Below are positions 22,099-30,659 of a DNA stretch of 64,000 bases, one piece after another. Under the pieces are notes generated by a model. That model did no database searches and was not told where the DNA came from. It saw only the letters and a program-made list of their open reading frames with translations. Each line of letters begins with the position of its first letter. The stretch's first letter is position 1. The DNA is from Edwardsiella anguillarum ET080813 (GTDB lineage: Bacteria; Pseudomonadota; Gammaproteobacteria; Enterobacterales; Enterobacteriaceae). The DNA is taken from assembly GCF_000264765.2 (NCBI RefSeq), contig NZ_CP006664.1, positions 2,232,001 through 2,296,000 of the forward strand. Direction: 5' to 3'. A program made the position numbers and the translations under genes.

Positions 22099-22865
22099 TA
22101 TAGCGGTGTCGCCTGCAGCAGGGCCAGACTCAGTCCCATAACGGTCATGCCGCATAGTACCCCGCGGCTGGGATTGCTGTGCGGATCGATCTCCCGCGCT
22201 AGCGGCATAAGCTCATCCACCGACAGCGCGACCATGATCCCGGCGACCAGCGCCATGATCGCAGCCATCCCGACCGGTGACACCGCTGGCCCCAGCAGGG
22301 TAAAGGCCAGCAGCCCACCGAGGATCTCCGCCACGCCCGACAGGCTGGCCCACCACAGCGCGCGCAGACGCGAGCCGCTGGCGGCATACACGGGGCCCGC
22401 GACGGCCAGCCCCTCTGGAATGTTATGAATGGCTACCGCCAGGGCGATGCCCATCCCCAGCTCCAGATCGGCGCTGGCGGTGACGTAGGTGGCGATACCC
22501 TCGGGGAAATTGTGCAGGCTGATACCCAGCGTAAGCAGCAGCGCGGTGCGTTTTAGGCTACGCGGCTTTCGATTCCCCAGTGCGACCATATCGTGGGCGT
22601 GCTGGTGGGGCAGCAGGCGATCCAGTAGAAAGTATCCGACCAGACCGAGAATAAACATCGCGTAGCCGAGTAGCGGCGGCATCTGCGGCGTATTCAGCGC
22701 CGCGGGCAGCATCTCCATCAGCGAAATCAGTAGCATGATCCCGGCGGCGAAGCCGAGCGAAAAGGCCAGTACGCGATTGGAGGGCTTTTGCCCGATGATG
22801 GCCAGCAGAGCCCCGACGGCGGTGGCTCCGCCGGCAAGCAGCGTCAGAAGCAGGGGAATGGACAT
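22098..22865 (-). CDS. zupT: Broad-range zinc/divalent metal importer ZupT (ZIP family)
   Basis: ZupT imports zinc and also iron, cobalt and manganese across the inner membrane. The 255 residues have about eight membrane helices and the two ZIP metal-site motifs, HNFPEG and HNIPEG, and a His-rich loop with HQHAHD. The ATG at 22865 is chosen over a GTG two codons earlier because it matches the E. coli start and has an AGG site. A Fur-like box lies 21 bp upstream of the start codon. The gene is divergent from ygiD and converges on ribB. Confidence 0.96.
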   Translation of the reverse strand: MSIPLLLTLLAGGATAVGALLAIIGQKPSNRVLAFSLGFAAGIMLLISLMEMLPAALNTPQMPPLLGYAMFILGLVGYFLLDRLLPHQHAHDMVALGNRKPRSLKRTALLLTLGISLHNFPEGIATYVTASADLELGMGIALAVAIHNIPEGLAVAGPVYAASGSRLRALWWASLSGVAEILGGLLAFTLLGPAVSPVGMAAIMALVAGIMVALSVDELMPLAREIDPHSNPSRGVLCGMTVMGLSLALLQATPL

Positions 22866-22885
22866 GGACACGCCTCGTAGTTGAT

Positions 22886-22904
22886 GATAATGATTTTCAT
22901 TATT
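22886..22904. promoter_or_regulatory. Fur-like box upstream of zupT
   Basis: GATAATGATTTTCATTATT matches the 19-bp Fur consensus at 16 positions by hand alignment. It lies in the 218 bp gap between the divergent zupT and ygiD, close to the zupT start, which is where a repressor would block transcription. Confidence 0.7.
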
Positions 22905-23083
22905 TATTAAGTGTGAGCAGAAGTAAATAAATGTGAGCGTGTTATATACAATTCCACCGATTGTCTGTGCCTATTCTATGCTTCTGACTATCAGGCGGGA
23001 GGCTGGCGCGTATTCCATGCGCGGAGCCGTTTTTTTATGACAGCCGCGGCGAGCGGCGGGCGATTACGGCGAGGCAATACACT

Positions 23084-23869
23084 ATGAGCGAGGCGACGAT
23101 GCCGGCGCTGTTTTTAGCGCACGGGAGTCCGATGAACGCCATCGAGGATAATCCGTTCAGCGCCCTGTGGCAGCGCCTGGGACGTGAACTGCCGCGGCCA
23201 AAGGCCGTGGTAGCGATCTCGGCCCACTGGTGTACCCAGGGGCTATGGGCAACGGCGATGGCGCAGCCGCGTACCCTGCATGACTTTGGCGGCTTTCCGC
23301 CGGCGCTCTCTGCGCTGCGCTATCCGGCGCCAGGTAGTCCTGCATTGGCCCGGGAACTGCAGTCTTTATTGGCGCCGCAGTATACGTTGTCGCTGGATGA
23401 GGGTGGCTGGGGACTGGACCATGGCGCGTGGAGCCTGCTGGTTCACCTGTATCCTCAGGCCGATATTCCGGTGATACAACTCAGCCTCGATCCGCGCCAG
23501 CCAGCGGCGTACCACTATCGATTGGGGCAGGCGCTCGCCCCGCTGCGGCAGCGCGACGTCCTGATCTTGGGCAGCGGTAACGTGGTGCATAACCTGCGTA
23601 CGCTGCGCTGGGAGGCGGAGGCCGAACCTTATCCTTGGGCGCGGCGCTTTGAAGACGTTGTCCGCCAGGGGCTGCGTGAACGTGGTGAGGATGCCGCATT
23701 GCTGCGGTTTACCGATGATCCGGATGCTGCGCTGGCTAATCCGACGCCGGAGCACTTCCTGCCGCTGCTGCCGGTGCTGGGCTGCTGGGATGGCGCGGAG
23801 CCGCTGCGGGTGTTCGAGCAGGGGATCGTCATGGGATCGCTGAGCATGCTGTCGCTGCAGATAGGCTAA
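23084..23869 (+). CDS. ygiD: 4,5-DOPA dioxygenase extradiol
   Basis: YgiD-type enzymes are class III extradiol ring-cleavage dioxygenases that open DOPA in vitro. The 261 residues include the probable metal ligands His13 (LAHGSP), His48 (ISAHW) and His169 (GNVVHNLR), and the family C terminus EQGIVMGSLSMLSLQIG. A second ATG five codons in could also be the start. It is divergent from zupT, the arrangement in E. coli. The natural substrate is not known. Confidence 0.94.
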   Translation: MSEATMPALFLAHGSPMNAIEDNPFSALWQRLGRELPRPKAVVAISAHWCTQGLWATAMAQPRTLHDFGGFPPALSALRYPAPGSPALARELQSLLAPQYTLSLDEGGWGLDHGAWSLLVHLYPQADIPVIQLSLDPRQPAAYHYRLGQALAPLRQRDVLILGSGNVVHNLRTLRWEAEAEPYPWARRFEDVVRQGLRERGEDAALLRFTDDPDAALANPTPEHFLPLLPVLGCWDGAEPLRVFEQGIVMGSLSMLSLQIG

Positions 23870-24042
23870 GCGTCACGTTGGGTCGGGATGAGGCATACGG
23901 GCGCGGCGTTATCGGCGATGAGCGACGAGCGCGATATATCGACGGCGTTGAGCGTCTGTCTGGATAGCGATAGCGGGATAGGTCAACTGCGGGAATCAAG
24001 CGGAAACAGAGAGAATGAAGAGATGCAGGACAAAAGCAAGAG

Positions 24043-24129
24043 TGGTGCGAAGAGAGGGACTTGAACCCTCACGTCCGTTAGGACACTAACACCTGAAGCT
24101 AGCGCGTCTACCAATTCCGCCACCTTCGC
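24043..24129 (-). tRNA. tRNA-Leu (anticodon CAG), copy 1
   Basis: This 87-nt class II tRNA has a GCGAAGG acceptor arm, an encoded CCA, a TTCAAGTCC T loop and the anticodon loop TTCAGGT (CAG, reads CUG). It is the copy farthest from the promoter. Its variable arm has a fully Watson-Crick GTCC/GGAC stem. It corresponds to one of the E. coli leuQPV genes. Confidence 0.97.
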
Positions 24130-24162
24130 ACACGGGTGTTGCTGATTGTCGCTCGTCGGCTT

Positions 24163-24249
24163 TGGTGCGAAGAGAGGGACTTGAACCCTCACGTCCGTTA
24201 AGACACTAACACCTGAAGCTAGCGCGTCTACCAATTCCGCCACCTTCGC
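24163..24249 (-). tRNA. tRNA-Leu (anticodon CAG), copy 2
   Basis: It is identical to copy 1 except for one base in the variable arm, where GTCT replaces GTCC and makes a G-U pair. It is separated from copy 1 by 33 bp and from copy 3 by 35 bp, consistent with one processed transcript. Confidence 0.97.
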
Positions 24250-24284
24250 AAGGTGCCGTCAAAGCGCAATCAATCGTGGTTATG

Positions 24285-24371
24285 TGGTGCGAAGAGAGGG
24301 ACTTGAACCCTCACGTCCGTTAAGACACTAACACCTGAAGCTAGCGCGTCTACCAATTCCGCCACCTTCGC
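24285..24371 (-). tRNA. tRNA-Leu (anticodon CAG), copy 3
   Basis: This is the promoter-proximal gene of the cluster and matches copy 2 in sequence. The CCA end is encoded. The adjacent rsmC and holD genes are the same neighbours as leuQPV in E. coli. Confidence 0.97.
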
Positions 24372-24414
24372 ATACCGCTGCGTTACTGCTGGAGTAACGT
24401 AACCACGGAGGCGA

Positions 24415-24442
24415 ATTCTAGAGATTTTCGTCGCGGCGTCAA
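24415..24442 (-). promoter_or_regulatory. Stable-RNA promoter of the tRNA-Leu operon
   Basis: On the minus strand TTGACG (24442-24437) and TAGAAT (24420-24415) are 16 bp apart. A GC-rich stretch, TCGCCTCCG, follows the -10, as in promoters under stringent control. It lies about 45 bp before the first tRNA. Confidence 0.82.
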
Positions 24443-24514
24443 CAGTTATTTCCTGAATTTTCTGCGATCGGTGCAAATTTGGGCGCGTGAGGCGTAATTT
24501 AACCGTTTTGCGCT

Positions 24515-24541
24515 GAAAAAAAGGCCGACGCACGCCGGCCC
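24515..24541 (-). terminator. Rho-independent terminator of rsmC
   Basis: GGCCGGCG and CGTCGGCC form an eight-pair stem with one mismatch, followed on the minus strand by seven T residues. It lies a few bases after the rsmC stop and insulates the tRNA operon. Confidence 0.88.
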
Positions 24542-24547
24542 CGGCGT

Positions 24548-25588
24548 CTATCGACGGCTGTGCTCCAGCGCCGCCCGGTCGAGAATGGCGGAGTACACCT
24601 TGAATTTCCCGGTCTGGGCCACGACCTCATGGCGACCGAATATGGCGTCCAGCACCTGCGGATAGGGCAGGAAGGCGTTGGCGACGATACGCAGCTCGCC
24701 GCCCAGCTGCAGGTGGCTGACGGCGCCGCGGATCAGGGTCTGCGCGGCCAGCAGGCTGGTCTGTATGCCATCATGGAACGGCGGGTTAGAGATGATCAGA
24801 TCGAAGCGGCCGCTGATATCGGAGAAGACGTTACTGGCGAGCACCTCGCCGTCGATTTCATTCTGCGCCAGCGTTTGCCGGCTGGCGGTCAGGGCGGCGG
24901 CGTTCACATCGCTCAGGGTGAGATGGGTCTTCGGTGACATGCGGGCGATGGCGGCGGATAACACCCCGGCGCCGCAGCCGACGTCCAGGACTCGTCCTTC
25001 CAGGCCGTGGGGCAGCGAAGAGAGCAGCAGATGGCTGCCGATGTCCAGCCCGTCGCGGCTGAATACGCCCGGCAGCGTGGCGATGCGCAGGCTGCCGGTG
25101 TCATAGGACATCCACCAGTCGTTCAGATCGAAGCGGGGCGGCTGGGCCAGCTGACCGTGATATAGGCCGCAGCGGCGGGCGCTGTCTATCTTGTTCAGCG
25201 TTAGCATATCGGACGCCAGCTCTTCGGCGCTGCGGACGCCGGCGCGGTTTTCACCGACGATAAACACATCGCAGCCGACCGGCAGCTGCGAGAGTAGCTG
25301 AGTCAGCTGGAACAGCGCCTCTGGCTTACTCTTGGGCCAGAAGTAGATCAGGGTATCGACGCCGGCGGCGAACTCTGCCGTGATGGTCAGAGAGAACAGG
25401 CAGCGCTCGCCCATGGCGGGATGCAGCGCCTGCCAGTGATGGTACTGGGTGGTGTGGGCGCGGACTTCAACGGCGTTAAACTGCGCGGGCAGCGTATCCT
25501 GCAGATCGCCGGCGAACAGGACGCGGCGTGGCTCAAACTCTTCGCCGTGGCGAAGCACGACTTCGCTGGCCGGGGTAAAAGCGGACAT
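24548..25588 (-). CDS. rsmC: 16S rRNA m2G1207 methyltransferase RsmC
   Basis: RsmC methylates G1207 of 16S rRNA in the 30S subunit using SAM. The 346 residues form an N-terminal degenerate methyltransferase-like domain and a C-terminal catalytic domain with the SAM motif [12 protein letters not shown] and the base-flipping NPPF motif ([11 protein letters not shown]). The frame is open 72 codons further upstream, but the ATG at 25588 has a GAGGAG site and gives the family length. It is divergent from holD. Confidence 0.96.
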   Translation of the reverse strand: MSAFTPASEVVLRHGEEFEPRRVLFAGDLQDTLPAQFNAVEVRAHTTQYHHWQALHPAMGERCLFSLTITAEFAAGVDTLIYFWPKSKPEALFQLTQLLSQLPVGCDVFIVGENRAGVRSAEELASDMLTLNKIDSARRCGLYHGQLAQPPRFDLNDWWMSYDTGSLRIATLPGVFSRDGLDIGSHLLLSSLPHGLEGRVLDVGCGAGVLSAAIARMSPKTHLTLSDVNAAALTASRQTLAQNEIDGEVLASNVFSDISGRFDLIISNPPFHDGIQTSLLAAQTLIRGAVSHLQLGGELRIVANAFLPYPQVLDAIFGRHEVVAQTGKFKVYSAILDRAALEHSRR

Positions 25589-25783
25589 GGCACAAAACTC
25601 CTCATTAGGCTGACCGGTGATTATAGAGCTTTCACCCGCGTTCTGAAACGCACCATTCACCGCGGCGCTGGCGATCCGCTGCACGGTGCGATGGTGCCGT
25701 CGCGACGGGTTTGTTAGCATAGTAGCGCAGACAGGTATCACTGGATTCCGCCGCGGCGGCGGCGCATAACCGACAGGGGCAGT

Positions 25784-26194
25784 ATGACTTCGCGACGCGA
25801 TCAACTTTTACAGCAGCTGGGGATAACCCAATGGGTCCTGCGTCGCCCGGCGCTACTGCGCGGCGAGGTCGCGATTACGCTGTCGGCGCAGACACGGCTG
25901 CTTATCGTGTCTGAGGCTCCCCTGTCGCCGGACGATCTGTTACTGTGCGATATTCTACGCGCGTTGTCGCTGACGGCGGAGCAAGCGGTGATCCTGACGC
26001 CGGAGCAGTATGAGATGCTCAGCGATCGCCAGCGTTACCTGTGTTGGTGGCTGGGGGAGTCTGCCTCCCCTGAGGTTTGCCTCCGCTCTCCGGCGCTCGG
26101 TGCGCTTTACCATAACCCCGGCGCCAAGCGCGCCCTGTGGCAGCAAATTTGTCATGAGCAACATCATTTCTTCTCTGACCCCGGCGGACACTGA
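25784..26194 (+). CDS. holD: DNA polymerase III psi subunit
   Basis: Psi bridges the clamp loader to the chi subunit and SSB. The 136-residue protein has the conserved N-terminal chi-contact part [21 protein letters not shown] and [12 protein letters not shown] in the core. A GGGGC-rich weak ribosome site precedes the ATG. rimI starts 41 bp before its stop in another frame, so the two are translationally linked, as in E. coli. Confidence 0.93.
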   Translation: MTSRRDQLLQQLGITQWVLRRPALLRGEVAITLSAQTRLLIVSEAPLSPDDLLLCDILRALSLTAEQAVILTPEQYEMLSDRQRYLCWWLGESASPEVCLRSPALGALYHNPGAKRALWQQICHEQHHFFSDPGGH

Positions 26195-26600
26195 TGCCGC
26201 CTATGCCGTGGAGTGCGCCAGTCACGCATTTCCTTGGACTCATAGCACCTTTCTCAGCAATCAGGGCGAGCGTTACTATAACCTGAAGCTGGAATCTCAG
26301 GGGCAGCTGGCCGCCTTTGCCATTACGCAGGTGGTGCTGGATGAGGCGACGCTGTTCAACGTGGCCGTTGCCCCCGCCTATCAGCGTCAGGGGCTGGGGC
26401 GTACGCTGCTGCTGCGCCTGATTGACGATCTGACCGAGCGCGGCGTGGTGACGCTGTGGCTGGAGGTGCGGGACTCCAATCGGGCCGCCATCGCGTTGTA
26501 TCATGCGCTGGGGTTCAATGAGGTATCGCTGAGGCGCGGCTACTATCCGACCGCGGACGGCCGTGAGGATGCTCGTATCATGGCGCTGCCGCTGGGGTAG
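26154..26600 (+). CDS. rimI: Ribosomal protein S18 alanine N-acetyltransferase RimI
   Basis: RimI is a GNAT-family enzyme that acetylates the N-terminal alanine of S18. The 148 residues equal the E. coli length and contain the acetyl-CoA loop QRQGLG and the substrate-side segment RDSNRAAIALYHALGF. The start at 26154 ([17 protein letters not shown]) lies inside holD, whose last 41 bases overlap it. In E. coli the next gene would be yjjG; here about 190 bp of non-coding sequence leads straight to prfC. Confidence 0.95.
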   Translation: MSNIISSLTPADTDAAYAVECASHAFPWTHSTFLSNQGERYYNLKLESQGQLAAFAITQVVLDEATLFNVAVAPAYQRQGLGRTLLLRLIDDLTERGVVTLWLEVRDSNRAAIALYHALGFNEVSLRRGYYPTADGREDARIMALPLG

Positions 26601-26794
26601 CCGTCTTTTTCGCACGCCCGCGGCGCGATGGTATTCCCCTGCCCGCGGCAGGACGCCTGAAATTGCGCGTTGTCTAACCTGGATAAATCAGGGAAAATGG
26701 CGCGCTGATTACCCATTTACGCCTGTGTTGCCCGCCGATGGACGCCGTTTGCGCGCGTCCGCGGGCAGGGCAGCTCAATACAGAATAGAAAATC

Positions 26795-28384
26795 ATGTCG
26801 CCAAGTGAATACGCCCGCGAAGTCGCCAAACGGCGCACCTTTGCCATTATTTCTCATCCGGATGCCGGTAAAACCACCATCACCGAAAAGGTGCTGCTAT
26901 TCGGACAGGCGATCCAGGTCGCCGGAACGGTAAAAGGCCGTGGCTCCAGCCAGCATGCCAAGTCAGACTGGATGGAGATGGAGAAACAGCGCGGTATCTC
27001 CATTACCACCTCGGTGATGCAGTTTCCGTATCATGACTGTCTGGTCAACCTGTTGGATACCCCGGGGCACGAGGATTTCTCCGAGGATACCTACCGGACC
27101 CTGACGGCGGTGGACTGCTGCCTGATGGTGATCGATGCGGCTAAGGGGGTCGAGGATCGCACCCGCAAACTGATGGAAGTCACCCGCCTGCGCGATACGC
27201 CGATCCTGACCTTTATGAACAAACTCGACCGTGATATCCGCGATCCGATGGAGCTGCTGGATGAGGTGGAGAGCGAGCTGAGGATCGCCTGTGCGCCGAT
27301 CACCTGGCCTATCGGCTGCGGTAAGCTGTTCAAGGGAGTCTACCACCTGTACAAGGATGAAACCTACCTGTACCAAAGCGGTAAGGGGCATACCATCCAA
27401 GAGGTTCGGGTGATTAAGGGGCTGGATAACCCGCAGCTGGACGCCGCGGTGGGCGAGGACTTGGCGGCCCAGCTGCGCGAGGAGCTGGAGCTGGTGCAGG
27501 GAGCATCTACCGAGTTTGAAGAGGAGGCCTTCCTCAACGGTCAGCTGACGCCGGTCTTTTTCGGTACCGCGCTGGGTAACTTTGGCGTGGATCATATGCT
27601 GGACGGCCTGGTGGCCTGGGCGCCGGCGCCGATGCCGCGGATGACCGATGTGCGCGAGGTCAGCGCCGACGAAGAAAAATTCAGCGGCTTTGTGTTTAAG
27701 ATCCAGGCCAACATGGATCCGAAGCACCGCGACCGCGTCGCCTTCATGCGCGTGGTCTCCGGCCGCTATGACAAGGGGATGAAGCTACGCCAGGTTCGCA
27801 CCGGTAAGGATGTGGTGATCGCCGATGCATTGACCTTCATGGCCGGCGACCGCGCCCACGTGGAGGAGGCCTACCCGGGCGATATCATCGGTCTGCACAA
27901 CCACGGTACCATCCAGATCGGCGATACCTTTACCCAGGGCGAGGAGATGAAGTTCACCGGGATCCCCAACTTCGCCCCGGAACTGTTCCGCCGCATCCGC
28001 CTGCGCGATCCGCTTAAGCAGAAGCAGTTGCTGAAAGGGCTGGTGCAGCTGTCGGAAGAGGGGGCCGTACAGGTCTTCCGTCCGGTGGCCAATAACGATC
28101 TGATCGTCGGCGCGGTCGGCGTACTGCAGTTTGACGTGGTGGTGGCCCGCCTGAAGAGCGAATATAACGTTGAGGCGATCTACGAGTCGGTTAACGTGTC
28201 TACCGCGCGCTGGGTCGAATGTGACGACGCCAAGAAGTTCGATGAGTTTCAGCGTAAGAACGAGCTGCACCTGGCGCTGGACGGCGGCGACAACCTGGCC
28301 TATATCGCACCGACCATGGTGAACCTGAACCTGACCCAGGAGCGTTATCCTGAGGTGCGCTTCCGCAAGACGCGCGAACACTGA
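26795..28384 (+). CDS. prfC: Peptide chain release factor 3
   Basis: RF3 is a GTPase that recycles RF1 and RF2 from the ribosome after termination. The 529 residues equal the E. coli length. G motifs are SHPDAGKTT (G1), DTPGHEDF (G3) and NKLDRD (G4), followed by the translation-factor beta-barrel domain and a C-terminal domain. No strong ribosome site is visible before the ATG. A strong terminator follows about 40 bp after the stop. Confidence 0.99.
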   Translation: MSPSEYAREVAKRRTFAIISHPDAGKTTITEKVLLFGQAIQVAGTVKGRGSSQHAKSDWMEMEKQRGISITTSVMQFPYHDCLVNLLDTPGHEDFSEDTYRTLTAVDCCLMVIDAAKGVEDRTRKLMEVTRLRDTPILTFMNKLDRDIRDPMELLDEVESELRIACAPITWPIGCGKLFKGVYHLYKDETYLYQSGKGHTIQEVRVIKGLDNPQLDAAVGEDLAAQLREELELVQGASTEFEEEAFLNGQLTPVFFGTALGNFGVDHMLDGLVAWAPAPMPRMTDVREVSADEEKFSGFVFKIQANMDPKHRDRVAFMRVVSGRYDKGMKLRQVRTGKDVVIADALTFMAGDRAHVEEAYPGDIIGLHNHGTIQIGDTFTQGEEMKFTGIPNFAPELFRRIRLRDPLKQKQLLKGLVQLSEEGAVQVFRPVANNDLIVGAVGVLQFDVVVARLKSEYNVEAIYESVNVSTARWVECDDAKKFDEFQRKNELHLALDGGDNLAYIAPTMVNLNLTQERYPEVRFRKTREH

Positions 28385-28420
28385 TCGGTCTAGCCCCTTT
28401 TGGGCGTTGGCGGGACGATC

Positions 28421-28451
28421 GCGGCGGGCCTTTCGGCCCGCCGTCTTATTT
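28421..28451 (+). terminator. Rho-independent terminator of prfC
   Basis: A nine-pair stem, CGGCGGGCC/GGCCCGCCG, has a TTTC loop and is followed by TCTTATTT. Confidence 0.87.
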
Positions 28452-28606
28452 GCGCCGCATCGTCCGTTAAAGCGGACAGAATGATAATATTTCCCTCCTG
28501 CGCTGGACTTATCCCAAAGCCTTATCCAAGGTATGCTTAATCCATGTGAGCCGCCCCGTTTGGCGGGGCAACATAGCGGCTGAGCGCGTTGTCATGAGGT
28601 TGTAGA

Positions 28607-29623
28607 GTGGGATACAGAATACCGATTACGCTGGGCAACATTGAGCCCCTGGCCTATAAACCCTACCATCCTGGCAACATCGCGCTGGTGTGCGAGGGCG
28701 GGGGACAGCGGGGTATTTTTACCGCCGGGGTGCTGGATGAGTTTCTGCGCGCGCGCTTCAACCCCTTCGATCTCTATTTGGGAACCTCCGCCGGAGCCCA
28801 GAACCTGTCGGCCTTTGTCTGTGGTCAGGCTGGCTATGCCCGGCGGGTGATCACCCGCTATACCACCCGCAGCGAGTTTTTTAACCCGCTGCGCTTTGTC
28901 CGCGGTGGGCATCTTATTGATCTGGATTGGCTGGTGGATTGCACCTACCGCGATATGCCGCTGGCTTTCGATCGCGCCGAGCGTATGCTGGGACAGCAGC
29001 GTCAGTTTTATATGGTCGCCAGCCGTAGCGATGACTTTAGCGCGGCCTATTTTCCGGCGCAGCGCGATAGCTGGCTGCAGGTGATCAAGGCCAGCAGCGC
29101 CATCCCCGGCTTTTACCGCAGCGGGGTGGAGCTGAACGGCGTGATCTACCAGGACGGCGGCATCGCAGACGCCGTGCCGGTGCGCGAGGCGTACCGGCTG
29201 GGCGCAGATACCATCGTGGTGATACGCACCGTGCCGTCTCAGATGTTCTACACGCCCCGCTGGGTGAAACGCATGGAGTCGCTGCTCAGTGAGAGCAGTC
29301 TGCAGCAGATGGTGCGGATGATGCAGCGCCATGAGAAGAGCTATCGTCGCACCCAGCGTTTTATTGAGCAGCCGCCGGGACGTCTGCGTATCTTTGAGAT
29401 TTATCCGCCCAAACCGCTGGCGAGCCATGCCTTGGGCAGTACGGTGGCATCACTGAACACGGATTACCATCTGGGACGGCGCTGCGCCCGCTATTTTCTG
29501 GCGGCCGTTGGGCACTGGCTGCTGCCGCGTGACCTGCCGGCGCATGCCCATGGCCCGGCGAGGCCGTCCGTGCCGCCGCTGGCGCATGAAGCCGTGCGTC
29601 AGCCAGCGGGGGAGACGCTGTGA
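28607..29623 (+). CDS. yjjU: Patatin-like phospholipase family protein YjjU
   Basis: YjjU is a predicted patatin-type lipase with a Ser-Asp dyad. The 338 residues show the oxyanion-hole motif EGGGQRGIFTAG, the nucleophile elbow GTSAG near residue 60 (Ser61), and the catalytic Asp in QDGGIADAVPV. A GTG at 28607 is used as the start because the E. coli protein begins MGQRIPVTLGN and no better codon is near. yjjV overlaps its stop by four bases. The physiological substrate is unknown. Confidence 0.93.
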   Translation: MGYRIPITLGNIEPLAYKPYHPGNIALVCEGGGQRGIFTAGVLDEFLRARFNPFDLYLGTSAGAQNLSAFVCGQAGYARRVITRYTTRSEFFNPLRFVRGGHLIDLDWLVDCTYRDMPLAFDRAERMLGQQRQFYMVASRSDDFSAAYFPAQRDSWLQVIKASSAIPGFYRSGVELNGVIYQDGGIADAVPVREAYRLGADTIVVIRTVPSQMFYTPRWVKRMESLLSESSLQQMVRMMQRHEKSYRRTQRFIEQPPGRLRIFEIYPPKPLASHALGSTVASLNTDYHLGRRCARYFLAAVGHWLLPRDLPAHAHGPARPSVPPLAHEAVRQPAGETL

Positions 29624-30411
29624 TCGCCGCGGCGCTGATCGACACCCATTGCCATTTTGACTTCGCTCCCTTCTGCGGCGATGAGGCGGCAAGCCTGCGC
29701 CGCGCCCGGGCGGCGGGGATCTGCGACATCATTGTGCCCAGCATCGATGCCTCTCGTTTTGCGCCGGTGCTGGCGCTTGCCCATCGCTATCCGATGCTGC
29801 ATGTGGCGCTGGGGCTGCATCCTCTATACATCGAGCACCATCGGGATACGGATATTGCAGCGCTGGATACGCTGCTGGCCCAGGCCGATCCGGCGGTGGT
29901 CGCGCTGGGCGAGATCGGGCTGGATCACTACGGTGACGTCCGCCAGCCGGCGCGTCAACTGAGTCTGCTGCAGGATCAGCTGACTCTAGCTCAGCGCTAC
30001 GATCTGCCGGTGATCCTGCATTCACGTCGCAGCCACGATCTGCTGGCGAAGACGCTGCGCCAGCGGCGGCTAACGCGCACCGGCGTGGTGCACGGGTTTG
30101 CCGGCAGTCTGGCCCAGGCGCAGGCCTTCGTGCGTCTGGGGTATGCGATTGGCGTCGGTGGCACGATTACCTACGCACGGGCGAGCAAGACCCGCGCCGC
30201 GGTGGCGGCGCTGCCGCTGGAGGCGCTGCTGCTGGAGACCGATGCGCCGGATATGCCATTATCCGGTTACCAGGGCGCGCCCAATCGCCCGGAGCAGCTG
30301 ACGCGGGTATTTGCGGCCCTGTGCGCACTGCGCAGTGAAACGCCTGCGCAGATAGCCCAGGCGCTGTATGACAACACGCACCGCCTATTTCACTTCCCCC
30401 CGCGCGCCTGA
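29620..30411 (+). CDS. yjjV: TatD-family metal-dependent hydrolase YjjV
   Basis: TatD-family proteins are TIM-barrel metal-dependent deoxyribonucleases. The 263 residues have the metal motif IDTHCHFD at the N terminus, GEIGLDHY, the HSRRSH and VHGFAG histidines, and the late LLETDAPDMPL motif. The start is GTG in a GTGA overlap with the yjjU stop, so translation is coupled. The same pair occurs in E. coli. Confidence 0.94.
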   Translation: MIAAALIDTHCHFDFAPFCGDEAASLRRARAAGICDIIVPSIDASRFAPVLALAHRYPMLHVALGLHPLYIEHHRDTDIAALDTLLAQADPAVVALGEIGLDHYGDVRQPARQLSLLQDQLTLAQRYDLPVILHSRRSHDLLAKTLRQRRLTRTGVVHGFAGSLAQAQAFVRLGYAIGVGGTITYARASKTRAAVAALPLEALLLETDAPDMPLSGYQGAPNRPEQLTRVFAALCALRSETPAQIAQALYDNTHRLFHFPPRA

Positions 30412-30457
30412 CACGCGCCGAATCGCCGGTTTTTTACGCACGTAAACGATTAAGTGA

Positions 30458-30551
30458 TGTGATATGCGTCACTTTTTAACAATTTAACTTGCTTCAAGTT
30501 GTATAAATTTGTGAGCAATGCGCGCAAACATCGCGGGAGCCCCGTTATAAT
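30458..30551 (+). promoter_or_regulatory. nupC promoter with two CRP sites
   Basis: A TATAAT -10 lies at 30546-30551 with no consensus -35. The CRP site TGTGATATGCGTCACT (30458-30473) and a weaker half-site TGTGA at 30510 have centres 52 bp apart. With a start near 30558 they sit at about -92.5 and -40.5, the layout of CRP/CytR-controlled nucleoside promoters in E. coli. CytR boxes are not clear. Confidence 0.72.
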
Positions 30552-30659
30552 CCGCCCGCCGGCGATGGACCCCTCCTGTTTTTTGCCTGGCACCAGGAGA
30601 CGGCTTGCGCCATTGGGCGTGTAAGCCTTATTAAGACTCACACAACAGGGATAATAACC

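Noticed and set aside
23881-24042. Possible small gene or terminator between ygiD and the tRNA array
   Set aside because: No frame with a ribosome site and no hairpin with a T tract is visible; only a short CGATATATCG palindrome is present.
24043-24371. Regularly spaced near-identical repeats that could suggest a CRISPR array
   Set aside because: The 87-bp repeats fold as complete tRNA-Leu genes and there are only three.
23983-24533. Small repeated proteins in the tRNA-Leu region
   Set aside because: These frames simply translate the three tRNA genes; such proteins are a well-known annotation artefact.
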